Shown in pieces: positions 20,316 through 31,674 of a DNA stretch of 64,000 nucleotides. The DNA lies in NCBI RefSeq assembly GCF_002865645.1, contig NW_020194619.1, positions 682,001 to 746,000 of the forward strand, given 5' to 3'. The position numbers and the translations under genes were made by a program. Positions within the stretch are counted from its first letter, which is position 1. Every line of letters begins with the position of its first letter. The notes below the pieces were generated by a model. It was not told the origin of the DNA and made no database searches. It saw only the letters and a program-made list of their open reading frames with translations. The stretch is from Hyaloscypha bicolor E. Its lineage: Eukaryota; Ascomycota; Leotiomycetes; Helotiales; Hyaloscyphaceae.

Positions 20316-21240
20316 TCAGATACCAAACTTTGAAAATATACTTTCCCACGTCTCATAGTTTCCATCTGAAGCCTCGCATTCTTCCCAGTACCTTGAAGGA
20401 GTCAAGGCATATTCATTTTCCCGCAAAAGATCCTTAGCGTTGTCACCAACTTCCACTTTCTTCAACCCCAGACTCCTTCTCTCTTCCCATGGATTACCAT
20501 CCTGTTCTCTAGCCTCTTCCCTCTCCCCCAAATCCCTAAGAAGTTGTTTCGCCCTGCACCTCTTGCACATACCTTCAAGCCACTGAAAATCTGCGACCAA
20601 TTCCACCCGCCGTTCTTCAACACCCTTCAACAATTCTTGCTCTCCACCGAACTCCTCAAAAGCGCTAGCAGGCTTGTACTTCACGCACTCTTCACAATAC
20701 CTCAACTGACCCCACAACCACTGCTCTTCAGATAACAACTCCCCAAGACTTCTATGCCACTCAATATCCCACGCATCTAACAGGAAGCCATATTCCCACC
20801 GCCCATACACCGAATACTGACCACAAACACTTACTTGCAGTCGCAGATCATTCGCAGGCCGATACACTTTCCCGTCTCTACCGTACTCCTTCTCATCCCT
20901 CACCTCATGGAACACCTGCCAATAAAAGTAACTCGACGCCAACCCAAAGCAGATCTGCGAAGCCGGGTCCTGGTACAGATGAGCCATGATATTGACATGC
21001 AACTCCGTTGGCAGTGTGTGAAGGAGCCGCTGCTGTCTCTCCAGATTCGGGTCTGGCGAGGTCTCGAGTTTCTTCCTGCAGGTTTTAGACTGAGATCTGG
21101 ATCTGGAGCGAGGATTGCGTTAGTGTTGTTTCGTACATGGGCGAAGGGAAATTCAAAGGGGAAGTGACTCACACGGTGGTGGTGCCTAGAGTGGCTTCCG
21201 AGGCGTGCACAGCCGGACCGGGCACGGTGAGGCCTTGCAT
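20316..21240 (-). CDS. F-box-like protein, second copy of the family
   Basis: Two exons, 21173-21240 and 20316-21102, give 284 residues. The first exon starts MQGLTVPGPAVHASEATLGTTTV. The 70-bp intron has a GTGAGT donor and an ACTAAC branch site. After a basic stretch (RKKLETSP) comes the F-box-like core LLHTLPTELHVNIMAHLYQDPASQICFGLASSYFYWQVF at about residues 53-92. The remainder contains two CxxC pairs (RYCEECVKYKP and MCKRCRAKQL), which could bind zinc. It shares the LPTEL...CxGLxxxxxY pattern with the neighbouring F-box-like gene, so the two probably belong to one expanded fungal family. Substrate unknown. Confidence 0.72.
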
Positions 21241-23412
21241 TTTTTTGGATTGCCTGAGGCGGGCGATGCCCCTTTTCTTATGTGATATTCTCTCGGGCGT
21301 TTAGTTGAAGCCTTTCTGTCCGAAAGGGCGAGGGCGAATGCCTTTCGTTGCACGGCGCGAAGTGGTGGGTTTAGATTGGTGTGTAAGTGAACCACGAGGC
21401 AAAGAATGAAGCCCTTGGGCTCGAATTGCAGAGTGAAATAGAAGGTGAGGTAAAGGTTTTATATGTTCTTTTGGAAGACACTTATCTTAGGCAGGAGGAT
21501 TGCCTTGAAATTGCGTATGATTCACAGGGCGGATGTGTGACTTGAAAGTACTAGCCCCATGGTTCGCTCACCTTTGCTCGGCTTCATCATCTGGGGAGGG
21601 AATGTAATCATGGCCTTTACGAAAAGATACTGGCAGCTCTTGACTTGGCATTCTCGTACTACGTTTTCTGCTTTGAACAATTTGGGAGTGAAGATAGAAG
21701 AGCTACCGGCTATGGGGTTGCTCCTCTTACTCAAATCACTTTCCGTTCACCAGCCATCAATTATCGATCGAGCATTTTCTTCTTCCACTAACGGGACCCA
21801 CCCGTTTCCTAGAAGGCTCTCATGTAATTATTCGGTTATTCTTTCAAATTCTTTTCCCCGCACCCTTGAGACTTCTACAACAGCACCACCAATTCAACGA
21901 CACCGATTACAGTTCCCACTTATGGTTGGTTGTATAGTCTCACAATCTTCTCTGAAGTGATTCCATAGCTGAACTGTTATCTTAAAGCACCTCGCTGACT
22001 GTTCGTTTCCCTCCTTTCATCACCGTATATGGTCATATCTCAGGAAGTTGTCAACGAAATACAGCGTTCCCCCCATTCCCGACACCCCGCCTCCCAATTG
22101 ATGATCAACATCATAAGATGTACCCATCAGCACACTGCCACATTGTCACTTTATCGTCTGCGTGCTATACATCATCTCCTCTAATCTAGGCTCCTCGGCA
22201 CTGCGATTTCACTTTGCCGGATGACGCCAAACTCGTCCTTTCATGTCTTTCCGCTCTAAACCTATAATCCTGGCAACCTGGACTCGTTGCCCACACGCAT
22301 GAGAGCCTCGGCCTGTTCTGGGAATACTCACTTAAACACTCTAATCAGTCTAAAATACGAAACTAGAGCTGGAGGAAAGGCTTTGCTGAGGTCAAAGGGA
22401 TCGCTCCTCACAAGAGACAAGTGCTAGATTGGTAGGGTAATATCGGATTTGCGGCGTTTACATTAACGAGCGATGACTGTCAGAAATCCAGGGGTTCAAC
22501 AAACTATGAATTTAAACTCGAATGAGGAATGTACCAAATACCTCCGTCTAGAGCGCAATACCTTTTCCGAGTCCATCGAAGTCCCTTTGCAACCCAGTGT
22601 TTAGCTATCACCATTCTGGGTATCAGCTTTGATTACCCATGCGAGTTTCGAGTTATAATGAAACAGGCCCACAAAATGAAAGCATAAGGTTCGGGATCAA
22701 CGCCGTCTCACGCCTCTTTTCAAACTTGCCTTTTTACACAACGCAAACAACCTAAAGCAAGGTTCAGTCTCCCCGTCACTCTGTTAAGCCGCCTCTCTCG
22801 CCAAGAGTTCAGGGGTAGGTAGGTTAAGGCACCGCTTGATGAATTTCCACATCGTCAAGCAACGAACACGTTCGCTTCCCTTGATAAATCATGGAAACAA
22901 AAGCATCTAAGAAAAAGCAATAAAACATAAACCCAGCCTAGCCCAATCTCCCGGGTAAATGGTTTAGACGTGCAACAAAACATCCAGTATTTCCCCAAGT
23001 GGCGGGGAAGCCGGGCGCCGCAAACATCCCGTCCCGCGCGCGCGCGCGCGTTTCAGGACGACCGGAGAAACGTCTGAGGGTCTATGGAAACATCTGAGAT
23101 GTGCAACAAAAATCCTGGAGATGGGGGGTTGAAACATGGGCGGGCCGACAGCTGGTCCGCGGCGGCTAGGAGGGATGGGTCCAATCAGGGGTGGGTGGGA
23201 GCCCCTTTTTGATGTCAGGGGCTAGCAGGGCGGAGGACAGTTCTGAGGGATGGGATGGGAAAGGTATAGGAATTGGTAGGAACACTCGATTCCAATGTTC
23301 ATCTTGGTGACCAAGATTTCACGTCCATTCCATCGGTCAAGGCAGAAATGGGATTGTGCAAGCCAGTAGATACACTTGGATGTGCCAAGTTAATAAATTG
23401 ATTGGGCGACCC
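21241..23412. other. 2.2 kb gene-free interval
   Basis: 5' side of the second F-box-like gene and 3' side of Mpp10. It contains a (CG)8 run at 23035-23050 inside a short GC-rich island (about 22990-23260). The rest is of ordinary composition. Frames of up to 133 codons near 21.6-21.9 kb have no recognisable motif. Confidence 0.5.
23035..23050. repeat. (CG)8 alternating run
   Basis: Sixteen bases of strictly alternating C and G, capable of adopting Z-DNA. It lies in intergenic DNA 360 bp beyond the 3' end of Mpp10. Confidence 0.9.
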
Positions 23413-25671
23413 CTATAACTTGAACCCGCCAGCTCCGTTGATAGCCTTTGCAGCTTGAACTTTGTTCCCTTCAACATCTCTGATATCTCCTTTCCTCCCA
23501 ATGACTTTGACGCCACCTTTCTTGAGCTCTCCGAGGGTCTCCCTCTTCTGCTTAGTCTTCTTACTCTCCGGTCGTTGGTTAAGCTCAACACCACCTCTCT
23601 TCTTGATTCTCTCCTTCTCTCTTCTTCGCCTCCGCAGTTTCTCCTCCCTCGTCATCTCCTGTCTCGCAACGGGAGCACCGCTCTTCAGCACAACCTCTCC
23701 CTTCTCGATACTCTCCTTCTCCTTGCCAGCTTTGTAGATCTCGTGCGGTGCCAACATACTCGAGCCTCCATTGATAGCACTAGCAGTGGATGGCTGGGCA
23801 TCTTCCATAGCTACAGTCGCCACATCGGAAACAACAGTCAGGCTTGGAGCTGGAGGTTTGGGCTTGTAATGCCAGCTGCTCAGAGCATCAAGTTTGGCAC
23901 TGACTTCTATCCACAGTGCCTCTATTTCTTTTTCCTCCTTTCGCAGCTTCTCATCAGCCTTGCTGACATAGGTGTCTGGATTGTGGGCTTTGACATGCTC
24001 TTCCTCGTACATTTCCGCAAGACTCTGCTGCGGTTTGCTGTCATCCAGCTCGAATGCTCCTCTGCGAGTATTCGCAGGTACACTATCTGGTCGTCGACGA
24101 ATCACCTCATCGAATTCCTGGGCTAAGATTCGTCGTTTGATGAGTTCCTCGATACTCTCCGTGACCTCAGCTGTCACTTCTAGGACAGGCTTGCCTGTAC
24201 GTTCAAAATCGAGATCTTCCTCGAGCAATGAGTTTAGAGGTCTGTCTGCTGCTCGAGCTTCTCCAGCAAGCGTCCATTCTCGTTTCGCTACCGATGCTGC
24301 TTCGAGACGGCGAATCTCTTCTGCGAGCTTTCCTTGTCGGCGTTCGTGTGCTGACTTTCTAGATTTGGGATCCGCAGGGTCTACATCTGATAATGCATTT
24401 TCTGAGCCTTCTTCCTCTGAGAGATCGTCGAATAGATCTCGCCGAACATCTGCCATAGCACGTTCTATCCCGGCTGAGTCATCTTCAGGTTCTATTGCTT
24501 TACCCTTTTGAGATTGTCGTTCTAAATAGTCTGCTTGTCGTTCCCCCTTTGCAGCTTTTCGTGGTGGAGGCTCAAAGAAATCCTTGTAGAGAATATCGTT
24601 CGTGTTGTCGCCTGCGGGATCAACACCCTCATCCATCTCAAGATCTTCCTCTCCATCTTCACTCTCTCCTTCAGGAGCGTTCAGATCCATGTTTCCAAAG
24701 GTCGGGCCGTCTTCCTCCTCGTCATCCATTTCCTCGATCCCATCATCCTCGACATCCATTGCAGCAGCCCGCCGAGAACTAGACGCAGGATTTTCCGCCA
24801 TTGTTAGTGGGTCGGCATCCCAGTCGATCTCTTCCTCATCGCTTGCTTCCCCCGTATAGAGATCGCCTGCAGCATCTTGTCGTTCCAGGAACTCAGTCTG
24901 CTTGTTGAATTCTTCGATCGAGAAAAAGCCGTCATTCAACCCATTTGGATCTTCTACAAAGACACCAGTAGGTTCTTCAACTTCGTCGTCTTCATCCTCA
25001 AAGTCGTCCTCGCCATCGAGGCCGTCAAATTCGACTTCATCGGCACTGCCTTCCCCATCGACCCCCTCTTCTTCAAAGCCATCCTCTTCATCTGACCCGG
25101 ACACTTCTTGCTCTTCTTCCAGACTCTCATCATCAAATCCCACTTCGAATCCATCTTCATCAAACTTCAACAGCTTCACCCCACCATCTCCCATTACCGC
25201 CTCATCCTCACTCTCCACTTCAACCTCGCCCAATTCTTCTAAAGCTCTCTCCGCATCTCCTCTCAATGCATCAATAACCCTTCTCGCTTGCTCCCAGACC
25301 TGCTCGACCTCAAAACCCTCCGTATGAACCTTCCTAATCTTCAGCACCTCTCCCTCCTCTTTGCGGCCTTCACCTCGCTTCCGTTTCCTCCTCTGCTCCT
25401 TTAGTCTCTCTGTTTGCTCCTCCCCTAGCTTCCCTGCGACGGAATCCAAAGTCTCCTTAAGATACGCCAAGCTGGTCTGGGGCAGAGCCGATGGAGGAGC
25501 TATAAATGTATGTCTGTTGGCGGGTGCGAGAGCTTCGAGAAGGTTTGCCATTGGTGAGGCTACCACGGTGGTCTTGGCGGGAAGTAGGGATGGCTTGGCA
25601 GCAGGTGGAAAAGCAGTCATTGTATGTGATGTAGAGGTCATAGAGGATGTAGTGCTGCCTGTATTAGCCAT
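23413..25671 (-). CDS. mpp10: U3 snoRNP protein Mpp10
   Basis: Single exon of 752 residues from the ATG at 25671. The N-terminal third has the Mpp10 helical part (TSLAYLKETLDSVAGKL; QVWEQARRVIDALRG). A long acidic middle follows (EEVDGEGSADEVEFDG, EDDFEDEDDEVEEPTG, MDVEDDGIEEMDDEEEDGP). Family signatures are DPNGLNDGFFSIEEFNKQTEFLE, ILYKDFFEPPPRK, EWTLAGEARAADRPLNSLLEEDLDFERTGKP and the RILAQEFDEVIRR block. The tail is highly basic (RRREKERIKKRGG) and ends in QAAKAINGAGGFKL. Mpp10 works with Imp3 and Imp4 in the small-subunit processome for 18S rRNA maturation in the nucleolus. No intron is visible. Confidence 0.97.
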   Translation of the reverse strand: MANTGSTTSSMTSTSHTMTAFPPAAKPSLLPAKTTVVASPMANLLEALAPANRHTFIAPPSALPQTSLAYLKETLDSVAGKLGEEQTERLKEQRRKRKRGEGRKEEGEVLKIRKVHTEGFEVEQVWEQARRVIDALRGDAERALEELGEVEVESEDEAVMGDGGVKLLKFDEDGFEVGFDDESLEEEQEVSGSDEEDGFEEEGVDGEGSADEVEFDGLDGEDDFEDEDDEVEEPTGVFVEDPNGLNDGFFSIEEFNKQTEFLERQDAAGDLYTGEASDEEEIDWDADPLTMAENPASSSRRAAAMDVEDDGIEEMDDEEEDGPTFGNMDLNAPEGESEDGEEDLEMDEGVDPAGDNTNDILYKDFFEPPPRKAAKGERQADYLERQSQKGKAIEPEDDSAGIERAMADVRRDLFDDLSEEEGSENALSDVDPADPKSRKSAHERRQGKLAEEIRRLEAASVAKREWTLAGEARAADRPLNSLLEEDLDFERTGKPVLEVTAEVTESIEELIKRRILAQEFDEVIRRRPDSVPANTRRGAFELDDSKPQQSLAEMYEEEHVKAHNPDTYVSKADEKLRKEEKEIEALWIEVSAKLDALSSWHYKPKPPAPSLTVVSDVATVAMEDAQPSTASAINGGSSMLAPHEIYKAGKEKESIEKGEVVLKSGAPVARQEMTREEKLRRRRREKERIKKRGGVELNQRPESKKTKQKRETLGELKKGGVKVIGRKGDIRDVEGNKVQAAKAINGAGGFKL

Positions 25672-28538
25672 TTTTGCATTCTACGCAGCATTTGGTCGAG
25701 TCTGTTCAGAGAAATTTTTCGCGAGTGAACCTTTATCGCGAGACTCGTCCACTAAGGTTATCATCACGTGGTTTACCGGCAAACTTCAGTCTCGATTTTC
25801 CTCGAGCTTCCGCATTCTACATGAATTATCCTCTGCATCGATTTCCAACGGTCTTCCCTTATGGCGTTAAGACGCTATCTGGGACAGTTGGTTGACAATA
25901 TCCACCGCTCAGGCTGGAGAAAGTCACGTAGGAAAATCGGAGCCGCTTCTTCCTTACCCAAGGCGAGGACCCCTCTTCTGACGAAGACTCGTCCTTTTTT
26001 TGGTCGAGAATTGCAGCTCCGACCTCGCATGGCCCCGGTCCAGTGCATTCTTATCTCTTGTATTACCTTCCAAATCTTGATATACTGTACCTCCGAACAA
26101 TAAAACACGGTACAGCACGGGGACTTTCAGGGGTCCTGCACCAGCCACTCATTGTTGCAAGCCGAACGTCCGGGCAACGTTCCGGGCAAGACCTGGACTT
26201 CGCGAATGTTGCCTCAGCCACTCGCGTGACGATTTACTTCATGCGGTAAGAGGGGTAGGTAGGATCACGGTGGGGACCCAGGCCAGGATTGTGTTTGTGT
26301 TCCAGCAGAGAGTAGCGGCTTGAAGGCAGTCTTTCAAAAGAATAGCTGAAGAACTTCCACCTCTATACCTCGAATGAAGGAGGCCGTCTTGTGATAGGTC
26401 AATGTCAATCTGGGGCGCTTGACGGTTAACATGGACTTGGTTGCACCGTCGTCGAGGGATGGGAGAGAGGCTTAAAGCAGGCCCACGACCCCCACGCTGC
26501 GGCCACCCATTCTGGAGGGAGCAGCGAGTTGAAATTGGAAGGCCTTGGATCTGCTCAAAAATGGGGCTCGAAGACGGCCAGGGAGAGTGCGTACAGTAGT
26601 AGGGCCGGTAATGTCTCCTGAGGTCTGACAGTCAGCCCATCTTGCTGCAGCTCGATGCGGCCTCTGTTCGTCAGCATGCAGTCACTCCACAAATGATGTG
26701 TACCTCGTACTCCGTACACACGCAAATTTCCACCTAAACCAAGTTTCATGACATTCTCCAGGATAAGCCTCAAAGTCCATCTCTCTGGCAAGTAATTGGC
26801 TGGTTGAAGGTGCCTAAACGAAGGGTGGAGAACTTCGTAGTATTTTGTAAGTCTAGTTCCCTTCCTGGGTCCACCAATTCCGTTTCTCGTCTGCGACTGT
26901 TCCTCGATGGCGGGGGACCATGTTGTGATATCGTCCCACAGTACCTTTCCCGTATGGCAGCTACCAATTTTGCCAACTTCCCATGAGCCGAGAAAGTGCT
27001 TTCTAGCAATGGTGGGTCTAGCTTTGCCAACGTAAGATTACCAAGTGCCAAAACGCACTCTCTTCTTTGCGCGTTCAAAACCTTCTTTCTCACTTGAGTC
27101 CAATTCCAAAGAAATCGCGGATGAGAACGAGCGGGGAAACCAAATGCTGGCCCCCCCTCCCCGGAGAGAACTTCCTACCCCAACCATCGAATTCATTGGT
27201 TGATGCAAGAACATTAACCGCGGGCCCTGTGTAACATGAACTCGGTGTGGGCGGCACGCGCATTAGCTGGCTCCAACACCGTTGCGCGAGTCTCTTGTTA
27301 CCGCACACAACAAGCAGCACGTTAGCTTCACGATCGACAATGAAGAACGGCGATAACGGCTCTCCTTTGCTCCACACGCCTCTCAGTGCTTCCCGTGGAC
27401 CACCTCCCCGCCTTTACACATTTGGTTTGGTGTTCTGGATCTGTGGCTGCTGAAGAAACAGCAGGCCTGCCAGTTGACTCAAGTACAGTACAGCCGGCCT
27501 CAATGTTCCCCCATGCCCCATGCCCATATAGTTGGATAGAGTTCTCGTTACGAGCCAGCTGATCTGGTTCTGGCCTGATCTCTCATTAGAGTTTTAAACT
27601 CATGGTCCATCCTATCTTCTGGACATTCAAGTATTTTCCATCTCCACGTGAATATATGCCGGCAACCCACAGTGCATCCCCGTCGCGGAACAAGCAACGC
27701 CCGCCTTGCATGCGCATACGCTTGCTTGGACAGTCCTCCCACCACCAACAGAGACCGGCACAACACCGGACGTACAATAATCCATCTCCATCTCCATCTC
27801 CGTCTCCATTGGCGGTCTTCAGCTTCAGCTTCAGCCACAGCCACAGCGGAAGCCCCTCAGCTCAGCGACGAGGCAGCTCTTGCCCCTCTCAACGCCGCAA
27901 CCAATCACACTTGCATCGTGACTTCGTAAGCAGCATGAAAAGACTTTGCTCGCAGATTTCCCCCAAAGGCGGCTCTAGCTCCATTGTATTTACGCTATAT
28001 GCATGCATGGGTCATTGGCCTGGGAGACCTTGATGAATGAATGAGAGCTTCTGGGCTCTCGAATCGCGAACCACACTGCATCTTGCAAGAAGCGATTGGA
28101 AAGGCTGACTGCACATGCCCGGCATCTGCTTGTAACACTCGCACTCGCACTTGCCAAGACCGAAGGGCAAAGAAGCCCCTGCGTCTTCAAACGTTTTCGT
28201 TGGCCTGCGATAGTGCGACTGTATCTGACTTATCTCCACAAACATCAGTCCATCAACTGACATTGTTCCCCGCCCAATGACAATTATCTGTACTGTGCAT
28301 TGTCCGTCCCGTCTTTGATACGTTGTACATATATTGGGTCTCTCTGTCCTTGATCTTATTCTTATATTTATTGTACGGACTTCTTTGGAACATTCCTCGC
28401 TCGCTCTACCGCAAGCCGAAGCCTGCACCTCACGGGTACATTGGTACAAAGAGAACCGAGGGAAGAAACTAACCTCGACCCAGCTTCTCCGTTCTTCCCT
28501 CTTTTCCCCCAACAGAATCACGCATCGCACGTGGAGGA
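25672..28538. promoter_or_regulatory. 2.9 kb divergent region, Mpp10 / SPX gene
   Basis: Holds the promoters of the divergent Mpp10 (-) and SPX-membrane (+) genes. CACGTG palindromes, the core bound by Pho4/NUC-1 phosphate regulators, lie at 27645-27650 and, six bases before the SPX start codon, at 28528-28533. CACGTG is frequent in this window, so this is only suggestive. A string of 6-bp repeats (CATCTC, then AGCTTC, then AGCCAC) lies at about 27780-27850. No gene is recognised. Confidence 0.4.
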
Positions 28539-30094
28539 ATGAAGTACGGACAGACTTTCCAAGAGAAATCCGTGCCACAATGGGCTCACTGTAAGTCATT
28601 CGCAATGTTTCGTCCTATCTCGAACAATTGAAATATATGACGCAGCCGACTGATTGTACCATTGTGCCACAGACAACGTCGATTACAACAGACTTAAGAA
28701 CGAGATAAAGGTCAACACGACGAAGGACCAAGCTCGCGCATTAGCAATTCCCGGCCAGGCAGATACTGCCCTGGAGAGGTTCGAGGACCTGTTCTTCGAC
28801 GACCTGTGCAGCGAGCATGACAGGCCCGATCTCTTCGTCAAAAGCAAGGTCGACGAGATCAATTGCCGCCTGCGTACGCCCTTGTCCCCAGGAATGCCCT
28901 TCGGTTGCTAATGCGAATCAAGAATCCTCCCAAAAGAAAATCGTCCGTCTGCTAGCACGAAGCAGTCGGGAAGGGAAGACATTCTCTCCCAAGAAGTACG
29001 CGAAACTTGACCTCGACATTGAAAGGTGCGCTAAACCCCGACTATAATCAATTAAGAGATATTGTTGACTTGTATAGATGCGGAGACGAGATAAGGTCGT
29101 TACAGAGATTCACGGATGCTCAGCGCATGGCATTTCACAAGATACTGAAGAAGTACAAGGTAAGACGGAATCTCAATTGGCAGCAACGTGGGCACGGCAG
29201 CGTCTGACAATTCATTTACAGAAATGGACTGGTTCTACATCACTGGGCGAAAGATTCAATGAGCAAGTCCTGAGCGACCCAAAAAGCTTCGTCCGGCGAG
29301 ACTACCAGCCTCTCTTATCACAAGACCGCGACCTCCTCACGACCCTCCATTCCACCACTCACACCTGCGAACCTGCAAGTGCCTCCTCATCAAGACCCGC
29401 TTCGCGCCGACCTAGTACACAGATACCAATTTTACCACCCCCTCCACAAGCTTACTGGAACGAGTACGATGATGGAAGCGAGGCGGGAGAGGAATCGTAC
29501 ACAATATTGGTAAATCCGGAGGCTGATGATGGGTTTCCAGGCTCGGGAACTTTTGCATATGTCCTCTCAAAAGCCATAATGCCGATAGAGACGGTGAGAG
29601 GGTGGTTCAGCCCCAGCGTGTCGCCCGAGGAAAGGAGACCCCTTCTTGCAAGCGAAGGCTACTTCAACGAACAGAGCGCCGGGGATACCGATATCGACGA
29701 TGAGGCATATGCTTCTTCAGGCGAATTCCCTGCAGGCTATGCCACGCATTACGCTACGTTCCCCAGTATCAACGACCAGAAGTTCTCTCGACAGCGTGAA
29801 CAGCTCCTCTATCATATCATGCTTGGATGTTTCTTTGCATCGATAGTCTTGCTTGCTATCGCTGGCACACTCGTTGTTACTGGCAAGAAGAAGCTTCGGG
29901 TCGAAGTCGATGCTGCAGTCCTCGTGGGCGTGCTTGCCAGCCTTTTCTTTGGAACCCTCGCGATTGGCACGATGCTATACCGTCAACAATCTCTCAGCTG
30001 GCTTCATAGATGCCTTGTTGGCCTGACGTTCGTTGCTATCTGCGTTCTTAACGGCGTTCTGTTGGTGTTAGTCGCGGGGAATACGGGTAAGTAA
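28539..30094 (+). CDS. SPX domain plus three-helix membrane protein (Vtc5-like)
   Basis: Five exons: 28539-28590, 28673-28873, 28923-29025, 29078-29159 and 29222-30094, giving 436 residues. The N-terminal SPX domain starts MKYGQTFQEKSVPQWAHYNVDYNRLK. It continues with ALERFEDLFFDDLCSEHDRPDLFVKSKVDEINCRLQ and the last helix AFHKILKKYKKWTGS. Its lysines (YNRLKNEIK, KILKKYKKW) are the usual inositol-pyrophosphate/phosphate-binding positions. A disordered Pro/Ser linker follows. Three membrane helices lie at about 347-372, 382-405 and 411-434. No polyphosphate-polymerase tunnel domain is present. SPX plus a VTC1-like membrane end is the layout of yeast Vtc5, an accessory of the vacuolar polyphosphate complex. 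The protein is shorter than yeast Vtc5, so the assignment is likely but not certain. Confidence 0.85.
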
Positions 30095-30584
30095 AAGTCC
30101 CAAATTGCGAGCAGAGTGTTCAGAGCGTCTGGTTACAATAACGGTACATAAAAGTGCTCGTGTTGGTAATATTTTTGGGAATATAGGGGGGTCTTCTGGC
30201 TGAGGGTGGTGTCCATACGGGGCTTCTGGCGTTTATATTTGCTTCCTAGCATGGTGGGACACAACAGGAAGGTTGTGTGCAATAACGGCGAAGGGTCTTC
30301 GGTAGATTGTAACGACTTTACGCCCCTCGAAGGACATTAGGTGCCACACACTACTGTAAATAGCGTCGCTGGCTTCGTACAGCTGGCTAGCGGCATACAT
30401 AAACTTTACATGCAACATCTGACGCGGCTCTTGGAATTTGACGTAGAATACGCTGTTTCAAAAATTTATCGCTAAATTAAAATGTCCCAATTTTTCTGGG
30501 AACAATCTGTACCCATTGTCCCAGGTGTACCGAGACAATGTATCTCCGGTGCTCCCCATAACGCACCTCCCTAAGATGGAAGAT
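30095..30584. other. Convergent intergenic region
   Basis: About 490 bp between the SPX gene (+) and the SDR gene (-). It holds AATGTCCCAA at 30481-30490, the reverse complement of the motif seen three times near 3 kb, followed by imperfect variants (CTGGGAACAAT, ATTGTCCCAG, GAGACAATG). No gene is seen. Confidence 0.5.
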
Positions 30585-31674
30585 CTAGGAGCCAACGATC
30601 ACACCTCCGTTCGGATGCAAGCTTTGCCCAGACATGAAGCTGCTATCAGCACTTGCCAAGAACACAAAGCAAGTCGCAACCTCTGACGGTTGGCCTGGTC
30701 TTCCCATGGGGCTAGTGAAGGACTTTTGCGCCTCATCATTCATCGTCGCTGGAATCAACGGAGTCCAGATAGGGCCTGGGCACACACAATTCACTCTGAT
30801 CCCATGCTCAACTTGCTGGTTCGAAAGGCCGCGGGTAAAGGCTACAATTGCGCCCTTGGTGGAGGTGTAGTCGAGCAGGTCTGGTCGGCCGATGTAATGG
30901 TTGACGGAAGCACAGGTGATAATCGCGTCACCGCGCTTCATGTGGGGAAGAACATATTTCGAGAGGAAGAAAAACGGGTGGATGTTTGTATCGAACGTTT
31001 TGATCCATTGCTCCCTGTGGTTTGTTAAACTAATTCTCCACCTTGAAAAGTAGGAGAGGGGGGCCACACTCGCTCAACTCAGCAATCGTATTCTGCATCA
31101 TCTGGAACCCGTGATTCAGCACCAGAATGTTGATCCGCCCCATTGCCTCGAGGGCCTTCTCAACTACATTCTTGCAAGCTTGGTGGCTTCTCAAATCTGC
31201 TTGGATGAGGTGGGTCTGGCCGCCTTTCTCTCGGACAAGGTCCTGTGTCTTCTCGGCGTCCTTTTGTTCTTCGGGCGTGTAGACGATGGTTGAATCAGCA
31301 CCTTCCATGGCGTAGAGGATAGCTATGGCACGTCCAATTCCAGAGTCGCCGCCGGTGATCAGTGCTTTCCTTCCTGCGAGCTTGCCAGCTGCTTTGTAGA
31401 GCTGGTAGCCTCCTTCGTCGGTTGGGAGCTGGTCATTGACAGGGTCTTGCCCGGCCATTTGATGCTGTTTGCCTGGGGCTGACTGGTGGGAGACGGGGAC
31501 TTCATAGCCTAAGTTGAAAAGTTAGAGTCCTAAAAAAACTGTAACAAACTCAATGCTTGAGGTGAAAATATCCTTCACGTTGTGGGACAATTCAAACATA
31601 CCCTTCTCAAACTGAGACTGAGACTGTGAGTCCTTGCCAGTAGCCGACTTTAGCGTATTCTTAATTGAATCCAT
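30585..31674 (-). CDS. Short-chain dehydrogenase/reductase
   Basis: Three exons: 31602-31674, 31070-31508 and 30585-31014, giving 313 residues. The first exon encodes a hydrophilic, Gln/Ser-rich lead (MDSIKNTLKSATGKDSQ). The Rossmann fold shows TGGDSGIGRAIA (NAD(P)-binding TGxxxGxG) and DLRSHQACKNVV. NHG stands where most family members have NAG. Active-site residues are Ser in ITCASVNHYIG and the YTSTK motif (YxxxK). The end, PSEVATCFVFLASADSSFMSGQSLHPNGG, is typical of classical SDRs of the YghA/YhdF-like group. Substrate unknown. Splicing LSE|EQW across 31015-31069 restores the usual helix. Introns are 93 and 55 bp. Confidence 0.88.

Noticed and set aside
23455..24126. 223-codon plus-strand frame within MPP10
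   Set aside because: Antisense shadow of the acidic, repetitive Mpp10 sequence; the minus-strand protein is clear.
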